From Planctomycetota bacterium (GTDB lineage: Bacteria; Planctomycetota; Planctomycetia; Isosphaerales; Isosphaeraceae), in assembly GCA_021791715.1 (NCBI GenBank), contig JAJYWB010000004.1:62001-126000 (forward strand): a stretch of 64,000 nucleotides of DNA, given 5' to 3'. The translations under genes and the position numbers were made by a program. How positions within the stretch are numbered: the first letter of the stretch is position 1; each line of letters begins with the position of its first letter. Shown one piece after another: positions 35,780-45,364 of the stretch. The notes beneath the pieces are model-generated. The model did not search any database. It was not told where the DNA came from and saw only the letters and a program-made list of their open reading frames with translations.

Positions 35780-36401
35780 GATCGATAATCTCCGAAGAAG
35801 GGGCGACCGGCTCGAAGACCGGATCGTGCGCGAGAATTTGGCTCAGAACGTATTTTACGGCCCACACCCGTGATCAAACAAGCCCCCTCGATGTCAATTC
35901 CCAATCCATCAAGGTCGCCGAAGGCTCGCCGTTTGCGGTGCGATCTCCCGGCATGGCGTTGGAACGCGTGAACGACGATCGAACTCCGCTCGGATTCATT
36001 ATGACACACGATCCGAACGCCCGCAAAACGGAAGCGATCGGCCCTCGCCTCGATCGGGAACTTCGACTTTTCCCTCGTCTTCCTCGAATCCGTTCCCCGA
36101 AACCGGAAGCGATCGGACTCGGCTCGTTCACTAAATGATCCCGCTTGATCCGTGATCAAGTTCGATGTGACGGTGCGAAACACGCCCGATTGTTTCGCCG
36201 ATCGCCACGGGTTCCTCGATCGATACCACATGAAGATGCCGGGGCGAAACACACACCAAGAATCGAGACTTCGCTTTGACATCACCAAAGCCCCGTTCTA
36301 TTCCATTTAGCGGGAGAGGTTCGACGAACGCGATCATCGAGGGAAATGATCCCACGTCCGCGGGAGCACGCAACCTCTAATGTTTCCGCGAGGCGTCGTC
36401 C
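35780..36401. other. Intergenic stretch, divergent promoters expected
   Basis: 622 bases between a minus-strand and a plus-strand gene start. Short frames exist on both strands but lack ribosome sites and look like random translation. It must hold promoters for both neighbours; I cannot pick convincing boxes. Confidence 0.5.
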
Positions 36402-36854
36402 ATGCCCGACCATGATCAGACGTCGGTCACCGACCAAAAATTCGATTTATCCGACCCGGAAGTCAATATTTTGATTCACGAACGTCGAACTTGCCAAGAT
36501 CGACGCCATGACGACCTCGATCATGACGAATCCGGAGCGACCTCGGCCGAGATCGCCGGCGAGCGTCGAACCAAAAAAGATCGACGTAAACGTATCGATC
36601 CCACCACATTCGAAAAGCAATACAGCGACGAGGAAATGGAATTCATGACCGCGATGCAACGCTACAAAGTGCAATCGGGAAAGCCTTTCCCGAGTCACGG
36701 CGAAGTGCTTAAAGTCGCGAGCAAACTCGGCTATCGTAAACTTGTCGAAGACGACGAGTCGCAATCGATCGATAACGAAAACGATGGATCGACGCGATCG
36801 ACTCCGCCGACCGATCCTGCGAGCGAACCCTCCGATCCTTCCAAAAATGATTAA
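36402..36854 (+). CDS. Small conserved planctomycete protein
   Basis: 150 residues. Highly charged N-terminal half with two basic patches (ERRTCQDRRH, ERRTKKDRRKR). The core at about 66-115 (DPTTFEKQYSDEEMEFMTAM, then QRYKVQSGKPFPSHGEVLKV and LGYRK) matches a short domain I know from many planctomycete genomes, always of unknown function. The helix followed by a GxPFPSHxEVLxVxxxLGYRK pattern could be a DNA-binding helical unit (inference). Tail is acidic and Pro/Ser-rich. ATG at 36402; a hairpin follows the stop. Confidence 0.82.
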   Translation: MPDHDQTSVTDQKFDLSDPEVNILIHERRTCQDRRHDDLDHDESGATSAEIAGERRTKKDRRKRIDPTTFEKQYSDEEMEFMTAMQRYKVQSGKPFPSHGEVLKVASKLGYRKLVEDDESQSIDNENDGSTRSTPPTDPASEPSDPSKND

Positions 36855-36867
36855 ATCCAAAGAGAAA

Positions 36868-36899
36868 GACCCGGTCGCGGCGAAAGCGCGAGCCGGGTC
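36868..36899 (+). terminator. Hairpin after the small conserved gene
   Basis: GACCCGG (36868-36874) pairs with CCGGGTC (36893-36899), with a second inner GC-rich pairing. No T run follows, so it may work as a transcript-stabilising hairpin instead. Confidence 0.5.
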
Positions 36900-37003
36900 C
36901 GATGTTCGCTCAGGCGTGAATCGCCCGATTTTTGGATCCCTTAGCCGGAAATGAGGGATGAACGATTGCGAAAACGAGGTCGATCGGCCGAGATCTTGAG
37001 GAG

Positions 37004-38200
37004 TTATCGTACTTGGCCCGTCGAGGCCAAATCGGTCGGGCCTTGGAGGAATGTCGCCCAAGCTTCAAGAGCTTGACCCGTCATCCGCAAGGCGATCGCG
37101 AAGCGCGTCGTCGTCGTCGGTCGAACCGACGCCGGTTCCGACTTGATCTCGCTCGTCGCGACCTCAGCCTCGGCAGGACGTTCGACCTCGACCGCGGGCG
37201 AAACCCGCTCGGCGACGGTAACCTCAACGGCGGTCGCGGCCTCTTCAACCGGCGCCGCGGCATCGACGTGTGCAACCGTCTCGACCTTCGCGACCGTCTC
37301 GACCTTGGCGACCTTCTCGGCTTTCACAACCGTCTCGGTCTTTGCGATCGTTTTGGCCTTGGCGATCGTCTCGGCCTTCGCGACCGTCTCGGTCCCGTTG
37401 ATCGGTCCGAAGCCCCCCTCCTCCGCTCGATACAATTCACAAGTGAGACCAGGATATAAAGCGTAGTCGATCTCGAACGGCTCGATCGCCTTTTCGTCGA
37501 CGACCTGCTCGGTGGAGTTCGCCCGATCGACGTTCGCGACGGGCTCGGGTTTCGTTGTTGACGCGACCAAAGAGTCGTTGTTCGCCGGACTCGAAACCTT
37601 CGCTTCGGTCTTTTGCGAATCGACCGTTTCGCCGGTCGAGCTCGATTCGATCCGTCCCAAAGCGGTCGCGGCGTCGAAACAGAAGCGACGTTCCATCTCG
37701 TCGATGACGCTTACGAAAGCGGCGTCGATTTTCGATAAAACGGCGTCGGACGCGGCCGAATCGTTCGCTTTTGCGACCTTCTCGGTCGTTTCGCACAACT
37801 CCTCTTCGATGATCGTGATCGGCCCGATTTTGATTTCGGTCGTTTTCGCCGCGGTCGAATTCGGATGATCGACGATCGTCGCCGGGTCGCTCGTATGCGT
37901 GACGATTCGTCCTCGGTTGCAATCCAGACAGTTTTTGATCACGCACATCTTGGAGAAGTCGTGATCGGCGATCGGTTCGTCGATCGTGCTCGTGAAGACG
38001 TCGGCGACTTTTTCGGTTTTTTCTTCGATCGGATCGGCCAGGAAGGCCTCGGCGTCGTCGGGCATCGCTCGATCCGCACCAGCCCTCAAACTCGCGCAAT
38101 ACGAAACTCCCTTCTCCCACGCATGTTGCAGATCCTGACGCGTCGGCAGCTCCCAGCCCAACGCCGAGACCAGACCCACCAAGATGATTCTCAACGCCAT
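37004..38200 (-). CDS. Exported or membrane-anchored protein with VAKxET repeats, unrecognised
   Basis: 398 residues from the ATG at 38200, which has a GGGAG site and begins a short hydrophobic N-terminus (MALRIILVGLVSALGWELPT). The frame extends 37 codons upstream but without a better start. A cysteine pair motif, CVIKNCLDCNRG, lies near residue 110. The middle is acidic with Glu/Thr-rich stretches. Around 270-320 a six-residue repeat (TVAKAE, TIAKAK, TIAKTE, KVAKVE) runs about seven times. The C-terminus has Val/Glu-rich sequence and a last helix (TRFAIALRMTGQALEAWATF). No family recognised. The repeat could be a spacer to a cell-surface or inner-membrane domain. Confidence 0.68.
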   Translation of the reverse strand: MALRIILVGLVSALGWELPTRQDLQHAWEKGVSYCASLRAGADRAMPDDAEAFLADPIEEKTEKVADVFTSTIDEPIADHDFSKMCVIKNCLDCNRGRIVTHTSDPATIVDHPNSTAAKTTEIKIGPITIIEEELCETTEKVAKANDSAASDAVLSKIDAAFVSVIDEMERRFCFDAATALGRIESSSTGETVDSQKTEAKVSSPANNDSLVASTTKPEPVANVDRANSTEQVVDEKAIEPFEIDYALYPGLTCELYRAEEGGFGPINGTETVAKAETIAKAKTIAKTETVVKAEKVAKVETVAKVETVAHVDAAAPVEEAATAVEVTVAERVSPAVEVERPAEAEVATSEIKSEPASVRPTTTTRFAIALRMTGQALEAWATFLQGPTDLASTGQVR

Positions 38201-38539
38201 CGGCGGCTCTCCCAAAGTTGGCGATTCCTCGGTTATCAATTCGATCCCTCGACACGCCGGCCCCAATCTCACGGAAGCTCGAATCGGGGTGTTCGTCCTG
38301 ATGTTAAACATTATCGGCGGGGTAGTATGCGTGCTTTAGCGATGCTGGGATAAACACCAAAAATGAATCGATAATGCGGATCGGTTGTTTCGGGTGAGCT
38401 TTTTTGATGTTGGATGGGAGGGATTTGTGCGGCTAATCGCTTTTCGGCCTCCGGCGTTGCCGGTTGGGCGAAAAAACGTAGGATGGCGGGCCGTGACGAT
38501 TGAACGCGTGGCGTGGACGATGAGCGGGAGAACGGGCCG

Positions 38540-39523
38540 ATGGGCAAGCGGGTTTTGGTGACGGGAGCGGGCGGATTCATCGGCAGTCATCTGGTCGAAC
38601 GGCTTGTCGCCGACGGTCACGACGTTCGCGCGTTCGTGCGATATAACGGTCGCGGAGATCTCGGCTTTTTAGACGCGCTCGATCGCGACGTGCGGAATTC
38701 GATCGAAGTCCATCGCGGCGACCTGAAAGATCCCTCCGCGGTTCAATCCGCGATCGATCGTCGCGACTGGGTTTTTCATTTAGGCGCGTTGATCGCGATA
38801 CCCTATTCATATCAAAATCCGCTCGACGTGATGCAAACGAACACGATCGGCACGGCGCATGTTTTGGAGGCGTGTCGGCGGTCGAATACGCTTGATCGCG
38901 TGATTTTGACATCGACATCGGAGGTTTACGGGACGGCTCGGCGGGTTCCGATCGACGAATCGCACCCGCTTTGCGGACAGTCGCCGTATGCGGCGAGCAA
39001 GATCGGCGGCGACGCCCTGGGCGAGAGTTATCACCGGGCGTTCGGGCTTCCGGTGGCGATTTTAAGGCCTTTCAACACGTTCGGGCCGCGGCAATCGGCG
39101 CGTGCGATCATTCCGACGATCATCAGCCAGGCGCTCGCGCTCGAAGAGATCAAACTGGGGAGTCTCGAACCGCGGAGAGATTTAACATATGTGAAGGATA
39201 CCGTGGCGGGTTTCGTCGCGATCGCGGGGTGCGATCAGGCGATCGGCAAGGCGGTGAATATCGGTCGCGGCGAAGATTTATCGATCGGCGAGCTGGTCGA
39301 TCGGATCGGAGCGCGAATGGGAAAACGCCTCGTCGTTCAAACCGATCACAAGCGCGTACGCCCCGCGGCGAGCGAAGTCGGCCGCCTCGTCGCGGGAACC
39401 GAGCTTGCTCGCTCGCTCTGGGGCTGGAAAAGCGAATATACGCTTGATCAAGGGCTTGATGAAACGATCGCTTACGTTCAAAAGCATCTGAACTTATATC
39501 GTGTCGAATCTTATGCGACTTGA
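38540..39523 (+). CDS. NAD-dependent epimerase/dehydratase, LegB-like 4,6-dehydratase
   Basis: 327 residues from the ATG at 38540 (GGGAG upstream); an in-frame GTG at 38513 is less likely. Extended SDR signature: TGAGGFIGSH at the start, GALIAIPYSYQNPLDVMQTN near 75-95, STSEVYGT near 115 with SPYAASKIGG (catalytic Tyr and Lys) near 145, then RPFNTFGPRQSARAIIPTII. The ALIAIPYSY and GPRQSARA stretches are characteristic of the LegB/UDP-GlcNAc 4,6-dehydratase group that begins legionaminic-type sugar synthesis. No other nonulosonic-acid genes are in the window, so the actual product sugar is unknown. Confidence 0.88.
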   Translation: MGKRVLVTGAGGFIGSHLVERLVADGHDVRAFVRYNGRGDLGFLDALDRDVRNSIEVHRGDLKDPSAVQSAIDRRDWVFHLGALIAIPYSYQNPLDVMQTNTIGTAHVLEACRRSNTLDRVILTSTSEVYGTARRVPIDESHPLCGQSPYAASKIGGDALGESYHRAFGLPVAILRPFNTFGPRQSARAIIPTIISQALALEEIKLGSLEPRRDLTYVKDTVAGFVAIAGCDQAIGKAVNIGRGEDLSIGELVDRIGARMGKRLVVQTDHKRVRPAASEVGRLVAGTELARSLWGWKSEYTLDQGLDETIAYVQKHLNLYRVESYAT

Positions 39524-39544
39524 AGAAGCGAGAGTATTAAGATT

Positions 39545-39569
39545 GGTCGGGACGAAAATCGTCCCGACC
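39545..39569. terminator. Bidirectional terminator hairpin
   Basis: GGTCGGGACGA (39545-39555) pairs perfectly with TCGTCCCGACC (39559-39569) over a three-base AAA loop, between two convergent genes. Confidence 0.75.
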
Positions 39570-39610
39570 GGCGACGACGTTTGAGCGGGAACGGCGACGA
39601 AGCGTCGCGC

Positions 39611-40255
39611 TCACGGACGGGGATCGGGGACGAGCGTGAACGGAGCGCCGATCGCCTCGTTCCACGCTTTCTTCTGTTCGTCGGAGAGGACCGCGAGTCC
39701 TTTCTCCATCGTTTCCTTGCGGAGTTCGGTCATTTTCTTCATCGCGGCCTCGCGATCTCCCTGGCTGTTCTGGAAGATCTCGCGCATTTGTGTGAACGAA
39801 TCTTGTTGGATTGTCTTGATCTTCTCTTTCTGATCGTCCGAAAGTTTGAGCGACGAGCCGATCGTCGGGTCGGCGATCATCGCGTCGAGCCCTCGCGTTT
39901 GAAGCTCGATCTGAGAGAACCGCTTGACCTGCTCGGGCTTGAGAATTTCGGCGAGCGGTTTTTTCGATTCTTCAAGCATCGTTTGCATCAGTTCGCGCGA
40001 CATCCGCATCCGATCTTGCGGTTCGGCGTCGCGCATCTTCTCGAAATCCGAGCTGTGCTTTTCGCGCATCTCGGCGAGCATCGCGTCGACCTTGGCGACT
40101 TGCTCGTCGCTCATTTTCAATTCGGAACGGACCGATTTGTTGCTTAGCAGCATGACTCCCCGCTGCATTCCGCCCCCTCGGCCCTGCGCGAACGCCGCCG
40201 ATGAACCCGTCGCCACGATCGCCAACGCCAAAACCCAACGCGTGAAACGCGCCAT
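39611..40255 (-). CDS. Spy/CpxP-like periplasmic protein
   Basis: 214 residues from the ATG at 40255, where the signal peptide begins (MARFTRWVLALAIVATGSSA, cleaved after AFA). The longer frame to 40483 adds 76 residues with no export logic. After a Gly/Arg-rich QGRGGGMQRG linker the mature protein is all helical with repeated segments such as ELKMSDEQVAKVDAMLAEM, KPEQVKRFSQIELQTRG and LKLSDDQKEKIKTIQQ. That matches the Spy/CpxP-type chaperone-like fold widespread in planctomycetes. It probably binds unfolded or surface proteins in the periplasm. Confidence 0.8.
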   Translation of the reverse strand: MARFTRWVLALAIVATGSSAAFAQGRGGGMQRGVMLLSNKSVRSELKMSDEQVAKVDAMLAEMREKHSSDFEKMRDAEPQDRMRMSRELMQTMLEESKKPLAEILKPEQVKRFSQIELQTRGLDAMIADPTIGSSLKLSDDQKEKIKTIQQDSFTQMREIFQNSQGDREAAMKKMTELRKETMEKGLAVLSDEQKKAWNEAIGAPFTLVPDPRP

Positions 40256-40556
40256 GATCGCCTCCCGTTGCATGCACGATTGAACCACCCGAGCCCACGG
40301 CGAGCGCACGATCCGATCGCTCGTGGGCGTCGAGTCCCACAACCTAATGCGATTTTTTCCGTCGATCGGTCTCAAAAAAATCGCGATAAGTCGAATCTCG
40401 CACCGAGATTCCGCGAGCGACCCGTGAAACCGCAGGCGAAGCCCACACGTCCAATCTTCATCCGATCTTGATTTAAGATTCATCTACTTTTGTACGCTAA
40501 TACTCGTTCGCGACGTTCATTCCGCCAAGAAGCGACTTACCCGACGAGTTACAATC
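40256..40556. other. Divergent intergenic region
   Basis: 301 bases between divergently transcribed genes. The plus-side half (40460-40500) is AT-rich and probably holds the promoter of the pseudopilin gene, but no clear -35/-10 pair is visible. Confidence 0.4.
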
Positions 40557-41627
<1,071 letters not shown>

Positions 41628-41699
41628 CCTCGGTTTTTCACCCGATCCCTCACGAGATCGATCCCCCTCGGCGATTGATCTTAATTTTAGCAAGTGAGC

Positions 41700-42146
41700 A
41701 TGCTAGAAATGAATATTGTTGGAATACGATTCGTTCTCGTCGCGTCGTTGTTCGTCGGAATCGTCGGCTGCGGCGAGAATCTTCCGACGCCTCGACCTGG
41801 AACTCCGGCGGGTCCTTCTCACAACGGCTCGCTGCTGCCGATTCCGGGAGATCTCGGTTATGTCGAGATCGTCAACGCGCCTCTCTCCGCCAAGACGACC
41901 GAATCTCAAATCGGCGTCTATTTTTATGAGAAGGACGCGAAAACCCCCGTTTCGTCCCCTCCGGGCGACGTCAAGTTGACGCTCGAACTGCCCAGGGGGA
42001 ACGCCGACGTCGTCCTCAAGCCCGATCCCCAAAATCCGGGCGGGTTTCAATCGGCGCGCGGCGATCACGGCCGCCGCGAACTTATCGGCAAGCTCGAATT
42101 CACCCTCGGCGGTAAGCCGATCGACCTGAGAATCATGACGCGTTGA
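41700..42146 (+). CDS. Small lipoprotein between two DUF1559 genes
   Basis: 148 residues from the ATG at 41700; an ATG three codons later and a GTG two codons earlier are alternatives. Signal peptide ends in the lipobox VGIVGC near residue 24, followed by GENLPTPRPGTP. The mature part is a small beta-rich domain with LGYVEIVNAPL, SQIGVYFYEKDAKTPVSSPP and KLEFTLGGKPIDLRIM. No family recognised. Position between two DUF1559 genes and before a strong terminator suggests a role with the pseudopilin-like proteins. Confidence 0.8.
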   Translation: MLEMNIVGIRFVLVASLFVGIVGCGENLPTPRPGTPAGPSHNGSLLPIPGDLGYVEIVNAPLSAKTTESQIGVYFYEKDAKTPVSSPPGDVKLTLELPRGNADVVLKPDPQNPGGFQSARGDHGRRELIGKLEFTLGGKPIDLRIMTR

Positions 42147-42165
42147 CCCTCGTCGTAGCGGGACC

Positions 42166-42200
42166 GCCGATCGCCGAACCGACCGCGGCGATCGGCTTCC
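42166..42200 (+). terminator. Terminator hairpin after the lipoprotein gene
   Basis: GCCGATCGCC (42166-42175) pairs perfectly with GGCGATCGGC (42187-42196), followed by TTCCGTTT. Confidence 0.7.
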
Positions 42201-42349
42201 GTTTCATCGCGATTCGTTCATCGAGTCGGTCGTTCAATTTCATCGGTTTCCGATCGGATCTTCACACGACACACCCGATCCGCGAGTACAATTCGAGTCG
42301 TCATCCTTGATCATCGTCGGTTATGTTGAACTTTTACGGAGTGTTCACG

Positions 42350-43411
42350 ATGTCGTTCGCCGAACGCGGTTCGCGCCGCGGTTTCACCTTGATCGAGCTT
42401 TTGGTCGTGATCGCGATCATCGCGGTTCTGATCGCTTTATTGCTTCCGGCGGTGCAGCAAGCCCGCGAGGCCGCTCGCCGCGCGCAGTGCGTCAACAACC
42501 TCAAACAGCTCGCTCTCGCGGTCAACAATTACGAATCGACCAACCAGTGCTATCCCGGCGGTTCGTACTCGAATTACACCGTTCCCTATCACTTCGCCGA
42601 GAATTTCAGTTGTTTCGTTCGCCTCGCGCCGTTCCTCGATCAGGCGCCCCTTTACAACTCGGTCAATTTCACGTACAATTCTTCAAATCCAACAAACATA
42701 ACAATCGCCGGCATAAGGATCAATTCACTGGTTTGTCCGAGCGATTTCAACAACCAGCCGCAACCGATCAGCCCGCAAACACCCGCTTCGTCGTTCAACG
42801 TCGTATATCCGCTTCCTCCGGGAACCTGGATGCAGCAGTATTCGAGTTACGCGGGCAACGCGGGAACCTTCGACTTCGGCTACATCACCGCGTACGGAAC
42901 GGCGCAGTTTCAAATGTACAACGGTACGATTTACAACGACAGCAGCGTCACCGTCGCGTCGGTGACCGACGGCACGAGCAACACCTTCCTCTTCGGCGAA
43001 CACAGCCACGCCACCTACGCCAAGTTTGATCCGAATTATATGAATTCGAACAATTCCTGGAATTCGGGTCGGTGGTACGACACTCTGTTCGCCACGTTTT
43101 ATCCGCCGAACGTCGGTCGAGACAACGCCGCGATCGCGAATTTCGGCTATTATTACCCCACCGCGGCGACGAGCATGCATCCCGGCGGCGTCAATTTCGC
43201 CTTCTGCGACGGTTCGGTAAGGTTCATCAAAAACTCGATCTCGTCGTGGCGGTTCACCAATAACGGATCGGGACCCCACGGGATGTCGTTGCCGATCGGA
43301 ATCGCCTACGCGAACTACGTCTATTCGATCACCAACGGTTGTCAACTCGGCGTCTACCAGGCGCTCTCGACTCGTTCGATGGGCGAGGTGATCGACTCGT
43401 CGAGCTTCTAA
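42350..43411 (+). CDS. DUF1559 pseudopilin-like protein, copy 2
   Basis: 353 residues from the ATG at 42350, preferred over the ATG at 42323 because a GGAG lies 8-11 bases ahead. Prepilin-like leader [20 protein letters not shown] and [18 protein letters not shown] are identical to copy 1 in protein and almost so in DNA. The C-terminal DUF1559 part carries [28 protein letters not shown] and [20 protein letters not shown]. Both copies end in an almost identical tail ([14 protein letters not shown]). Clearly a tandem duplication interrupted by the lipoprotein gene, retaining its own upstream region. Confidence 0.95.
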   Translation: MSFAERGSRRGFTLIELLVVIAIIAVLIALLLPAVQQAREAARRAQCVNNLKQLALAVNNYESTNQCYPGGSYSNYTVPYHFAENFSCFVRLAPFLDQAPLYNSVNFTYNSSNPTNITIAGIRINSLVCPSDFNNQPQPISPQTPASSFNVVYPLPPGTWMQQYSSYAGNAGTFDFGYITAYGTAQFQMYNGTIYNDSSVTVASVTDGTSNTFLFGEHSHATYAKFDPNYMNSNNSWNSGRWYDTLFATFYPPNVGRDNAAIANFGYYYPTAATSMHPGGVNFAFCDGSVRFIKNSISSWRFTNNGSGPHGMSLPIGIAYANYVYSITNGCQLGVYQALSTRSMGEVIDSSSF

Positions 43412-43511
43412 TTCAAGTCGTCAAACCCCTTTCGTCACGTCTCGCGTCGATCGATCACGACCCGATCGGTCGACGCTCCTTTCTTCTAATTTTATCAAAA
43501 CATAAATATTA

Positions 43512-43531
43512 ATTATCACTATATTGATAAT
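43512..43531. promoter_or_regulatory. Perfect inverted repeat in AT-rich leader
   Basis: ATTATCA (43512-43518), 6-base spacer, TGATAAT (43525-43531), 113 bases ahead of the DHH gene start and in a very AT-rich patch. It could be an operator or part of a promoter. Confidence 0.25.
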
Positions 43532-43643
43532 GGATAACATTGATAGAATCGCCTCAAATTCTCCTTGGGTTGCGGTTCGGCGACGTTCCGCGTTACCATG
43601 TTCTAGAGTTTGGAAAACCGAGGGGGATGCGGAACTCTTGCTT

Positions 43644-44702
43644 ATGCGTATCGATTGGACTCAGTCGGCCGATTTCATCGCCCGGCACGAACGTTTTTTG
43701 GTGACGACGCACGTTCGACCCGACGGCGACGCTCTCGGCTCCGAGGTCGGAATGGCGGGGCTTTTGCGTCAAAAAGGGAAAGACGTTCGCGTCGTCAACG
43801 CGAGCCAAACCCCGGCGCGATACGATTTCCTCGACCCCTCGGGTACGCTTTTCGAGCATTTCGGCGCGACCGTTCACCCCGCCGATCTCGCCGATCGCGA
43901 GGCGATCGTCATCCTCGATCTCTCTTCCTGGTCGCAGCTCGGCGATATGGCCGAATTCGTTCGCGGATTCCCCGGCGGTCGATTGATCATCGATCATCAT
44001 GTTAGTCAGGACGATATGGGAGCGATCGTTTTAAAAGACACCTCCGCCGAGGCGACGGGTTCGCTCGTCGCCAAGGCCGTGAAGGCGTTGAACTGCGAAT
44101 TCACAAGAGAAATGGCGACCGGTTTGATCACCGCGATCGCGATGGACACGGGTTGGTTCCGTCATCCGTCGACGAGTCCCGACACCTTCCGCACCGCGGC
44201 CGAACTCGTCGAGGCGGGAGCGAACGTGTCTGAAATTTATAAATTATTATTTGAACGTAACACGCTGGGTCGATTAAAGATGATGGGTGGAACGCTCTGC
44301 GGGATTCAAACCGATTTCGACGGCCGAGTCGTTTACACCGCGGTGACGCGCGACGATTTCGACCGGACGGGGGCGGTTCCCGCCGAAACCGAGGATCTGG
44401 TCGATTTCACGGTGACGGTCGACGGCGCCGACGTCGGTTTGTTGTTCATCGAGCAGCGTCGCGGCGGCGTGAAGTTCAGCGTCCGTTCGCGGAACGGCTT
44501 TGATTGCGCTCGCCTGGCGCGACGGTTCGGCGGCGGCGGCCACAAGGCCGCGGCGGGAGGGATGATTCCAGACCCGCTCGACGAACATCTTCCGCTGGTT
44601 CTCGCCGCGGTGCGTGAACAACTCGCCGAGGTTATCAAACAGGCCGATCCCGCGACCGATCGATCGACTCGATCGGTTCTTGCTCCCGCCGAAAACCGAT
44701 GA
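43644..44702 (+). CDS. nrnA: DHH-family phosphoesterase (oligoribonuclease/pAp phosphatase type)
   Basis: 352 residues from the ATG at 43644; the frame opens 40 codons earlier but those codons lack domain sequence. Motif order fits NrnA: THVRPDGDALGSEVG (DxD metal site), AIVILDLSSWS, LIIDHHVSQD (the DHH signature) and, in the DHHA1 domain near the C-terminus, RFGGGGHKAAAGG. NrnA-type enzymes degrade short RNA oligomers and hydrolyse 3'-phosphoadenosine-5'-phosphate using manganese. Cytoplasmic. ATG context is weak, but the upstream leader is AT-rich. Confidence 0.92.
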   Translation: MRIDWTQSADFIARHERFLVTTHVRPDGDALGSEVGMAGLLRQKGKDVRVVNASQTPARYDFLDPSGTLFEHFGATVHPADLADREAIVILDLSSWSQLGDMAEFVRGFPGGRLIIDHHVSQDDMGAIVLKDTSAEATGSLVAKAVKALNCEFTREMATGLITAIAMDTGWFRHPSTSPDTFRTAAELVEAGANVSEIYKLLFERNTLGRLKMMGGTLCGIQTDFDGRVVYTAVTRDDFDRTGAVPAETEDLVDFTVTVDGADVGLLFIEQRRGGVKFSVRSRNGFDCARLARRFGGGGHKAAAGGMIPDPLDEHLPLVLAAVREQLAEVIKQADPATDRSTRSVLAPAENR

Positions 44703-44830
44703 TATGTTAAACATCGTGATCGCCCCGCCCTCGAACCCGCCGAATTCAACCCGACCCGAAGCCGAATTTCGATCATGCCCGATCGCCCTGAACGTCATCG
44801 AATTCCATGTGTGTTTAGCCGGAGTGCGCG

Positions 44831-45364
44831 ATGATCAGTCGTCGTGATTTATATCGATATCTCACTATGGGATTGGGAGGAGCGATCGGTTTCGTCCTCG
44901 GCGCGCCCGGGATCGCGTATCTGCTCGATCCGATCTTACGGCGGGTATCCGGCGGCGGAGGTTTCGTTCCATTGGCGCGGCTCGGCGAGCTTGAGGTCGG
45001 CGTTCCTCGCTCGTTTCCGGTGATTCGAGCCCGACGCGACGCGTGGGTGAAGTACCCTCCCGAGCCGATCGGTTCGGTTTGGCTCGTGCGACAACCCGGC
45101 GAGGGGGCGAAAACCCCCGTCGTCGCGTTCACTTCGGAATGTCCTCATCTGGGCTGCGCGATCAATCTCGAAGCCGACGGCAAGGCGTTTTTGTGCCCGT
45201 GCCATACGAGCAAGTTCGCGCTCGACGGCAAGCCGATGAACCCCGTTCCGCCGCGCGGGATGGATTCGCTCGAGGTCAAGCTTTCGTCCGATTCCGACCC
45301 CAAAATCTCGGTCCGCTTCGAGCGTTTCCGTACGATGAGCAGGGAGAAAACCCCCCTTGTTTAA
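44831..45364 (+). CDS. qcrA: Rieske [2Fe-2S] iron-sulfur protein
   Basis: 177 residues. N-terminal anchor (YRYLTMGLGGAIGFVLGAP) with twin-Arg (SRRD). The cluster-binding motifs CPHLGC and CPCHTSKF supply two Cys and two His ligands. It passes electrons from quinol at the cytochrome b to the c-type haems. Start ATG 44831 with GGAG upstream. Its last bases overlap the TTG start of the cytochrome b-c gene, the usual bc-complex order. Confidence 0.95.
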   Translation: MISRRDLYRYLTMGLGGAIGFVLGAPGIAYLLDPILRRVSGGGGFVPLARLGELEVGVPRSFPVIRARRDAWVKYPPEPIGSVWLVRQPGEGAKTPVVAFTSECPHLGCAINLEADGKAFLCPCHTSKFALDGKPMNPVPPRGMDSLEVKLSSDSDPKISVRFERFRTMSREKTPLV

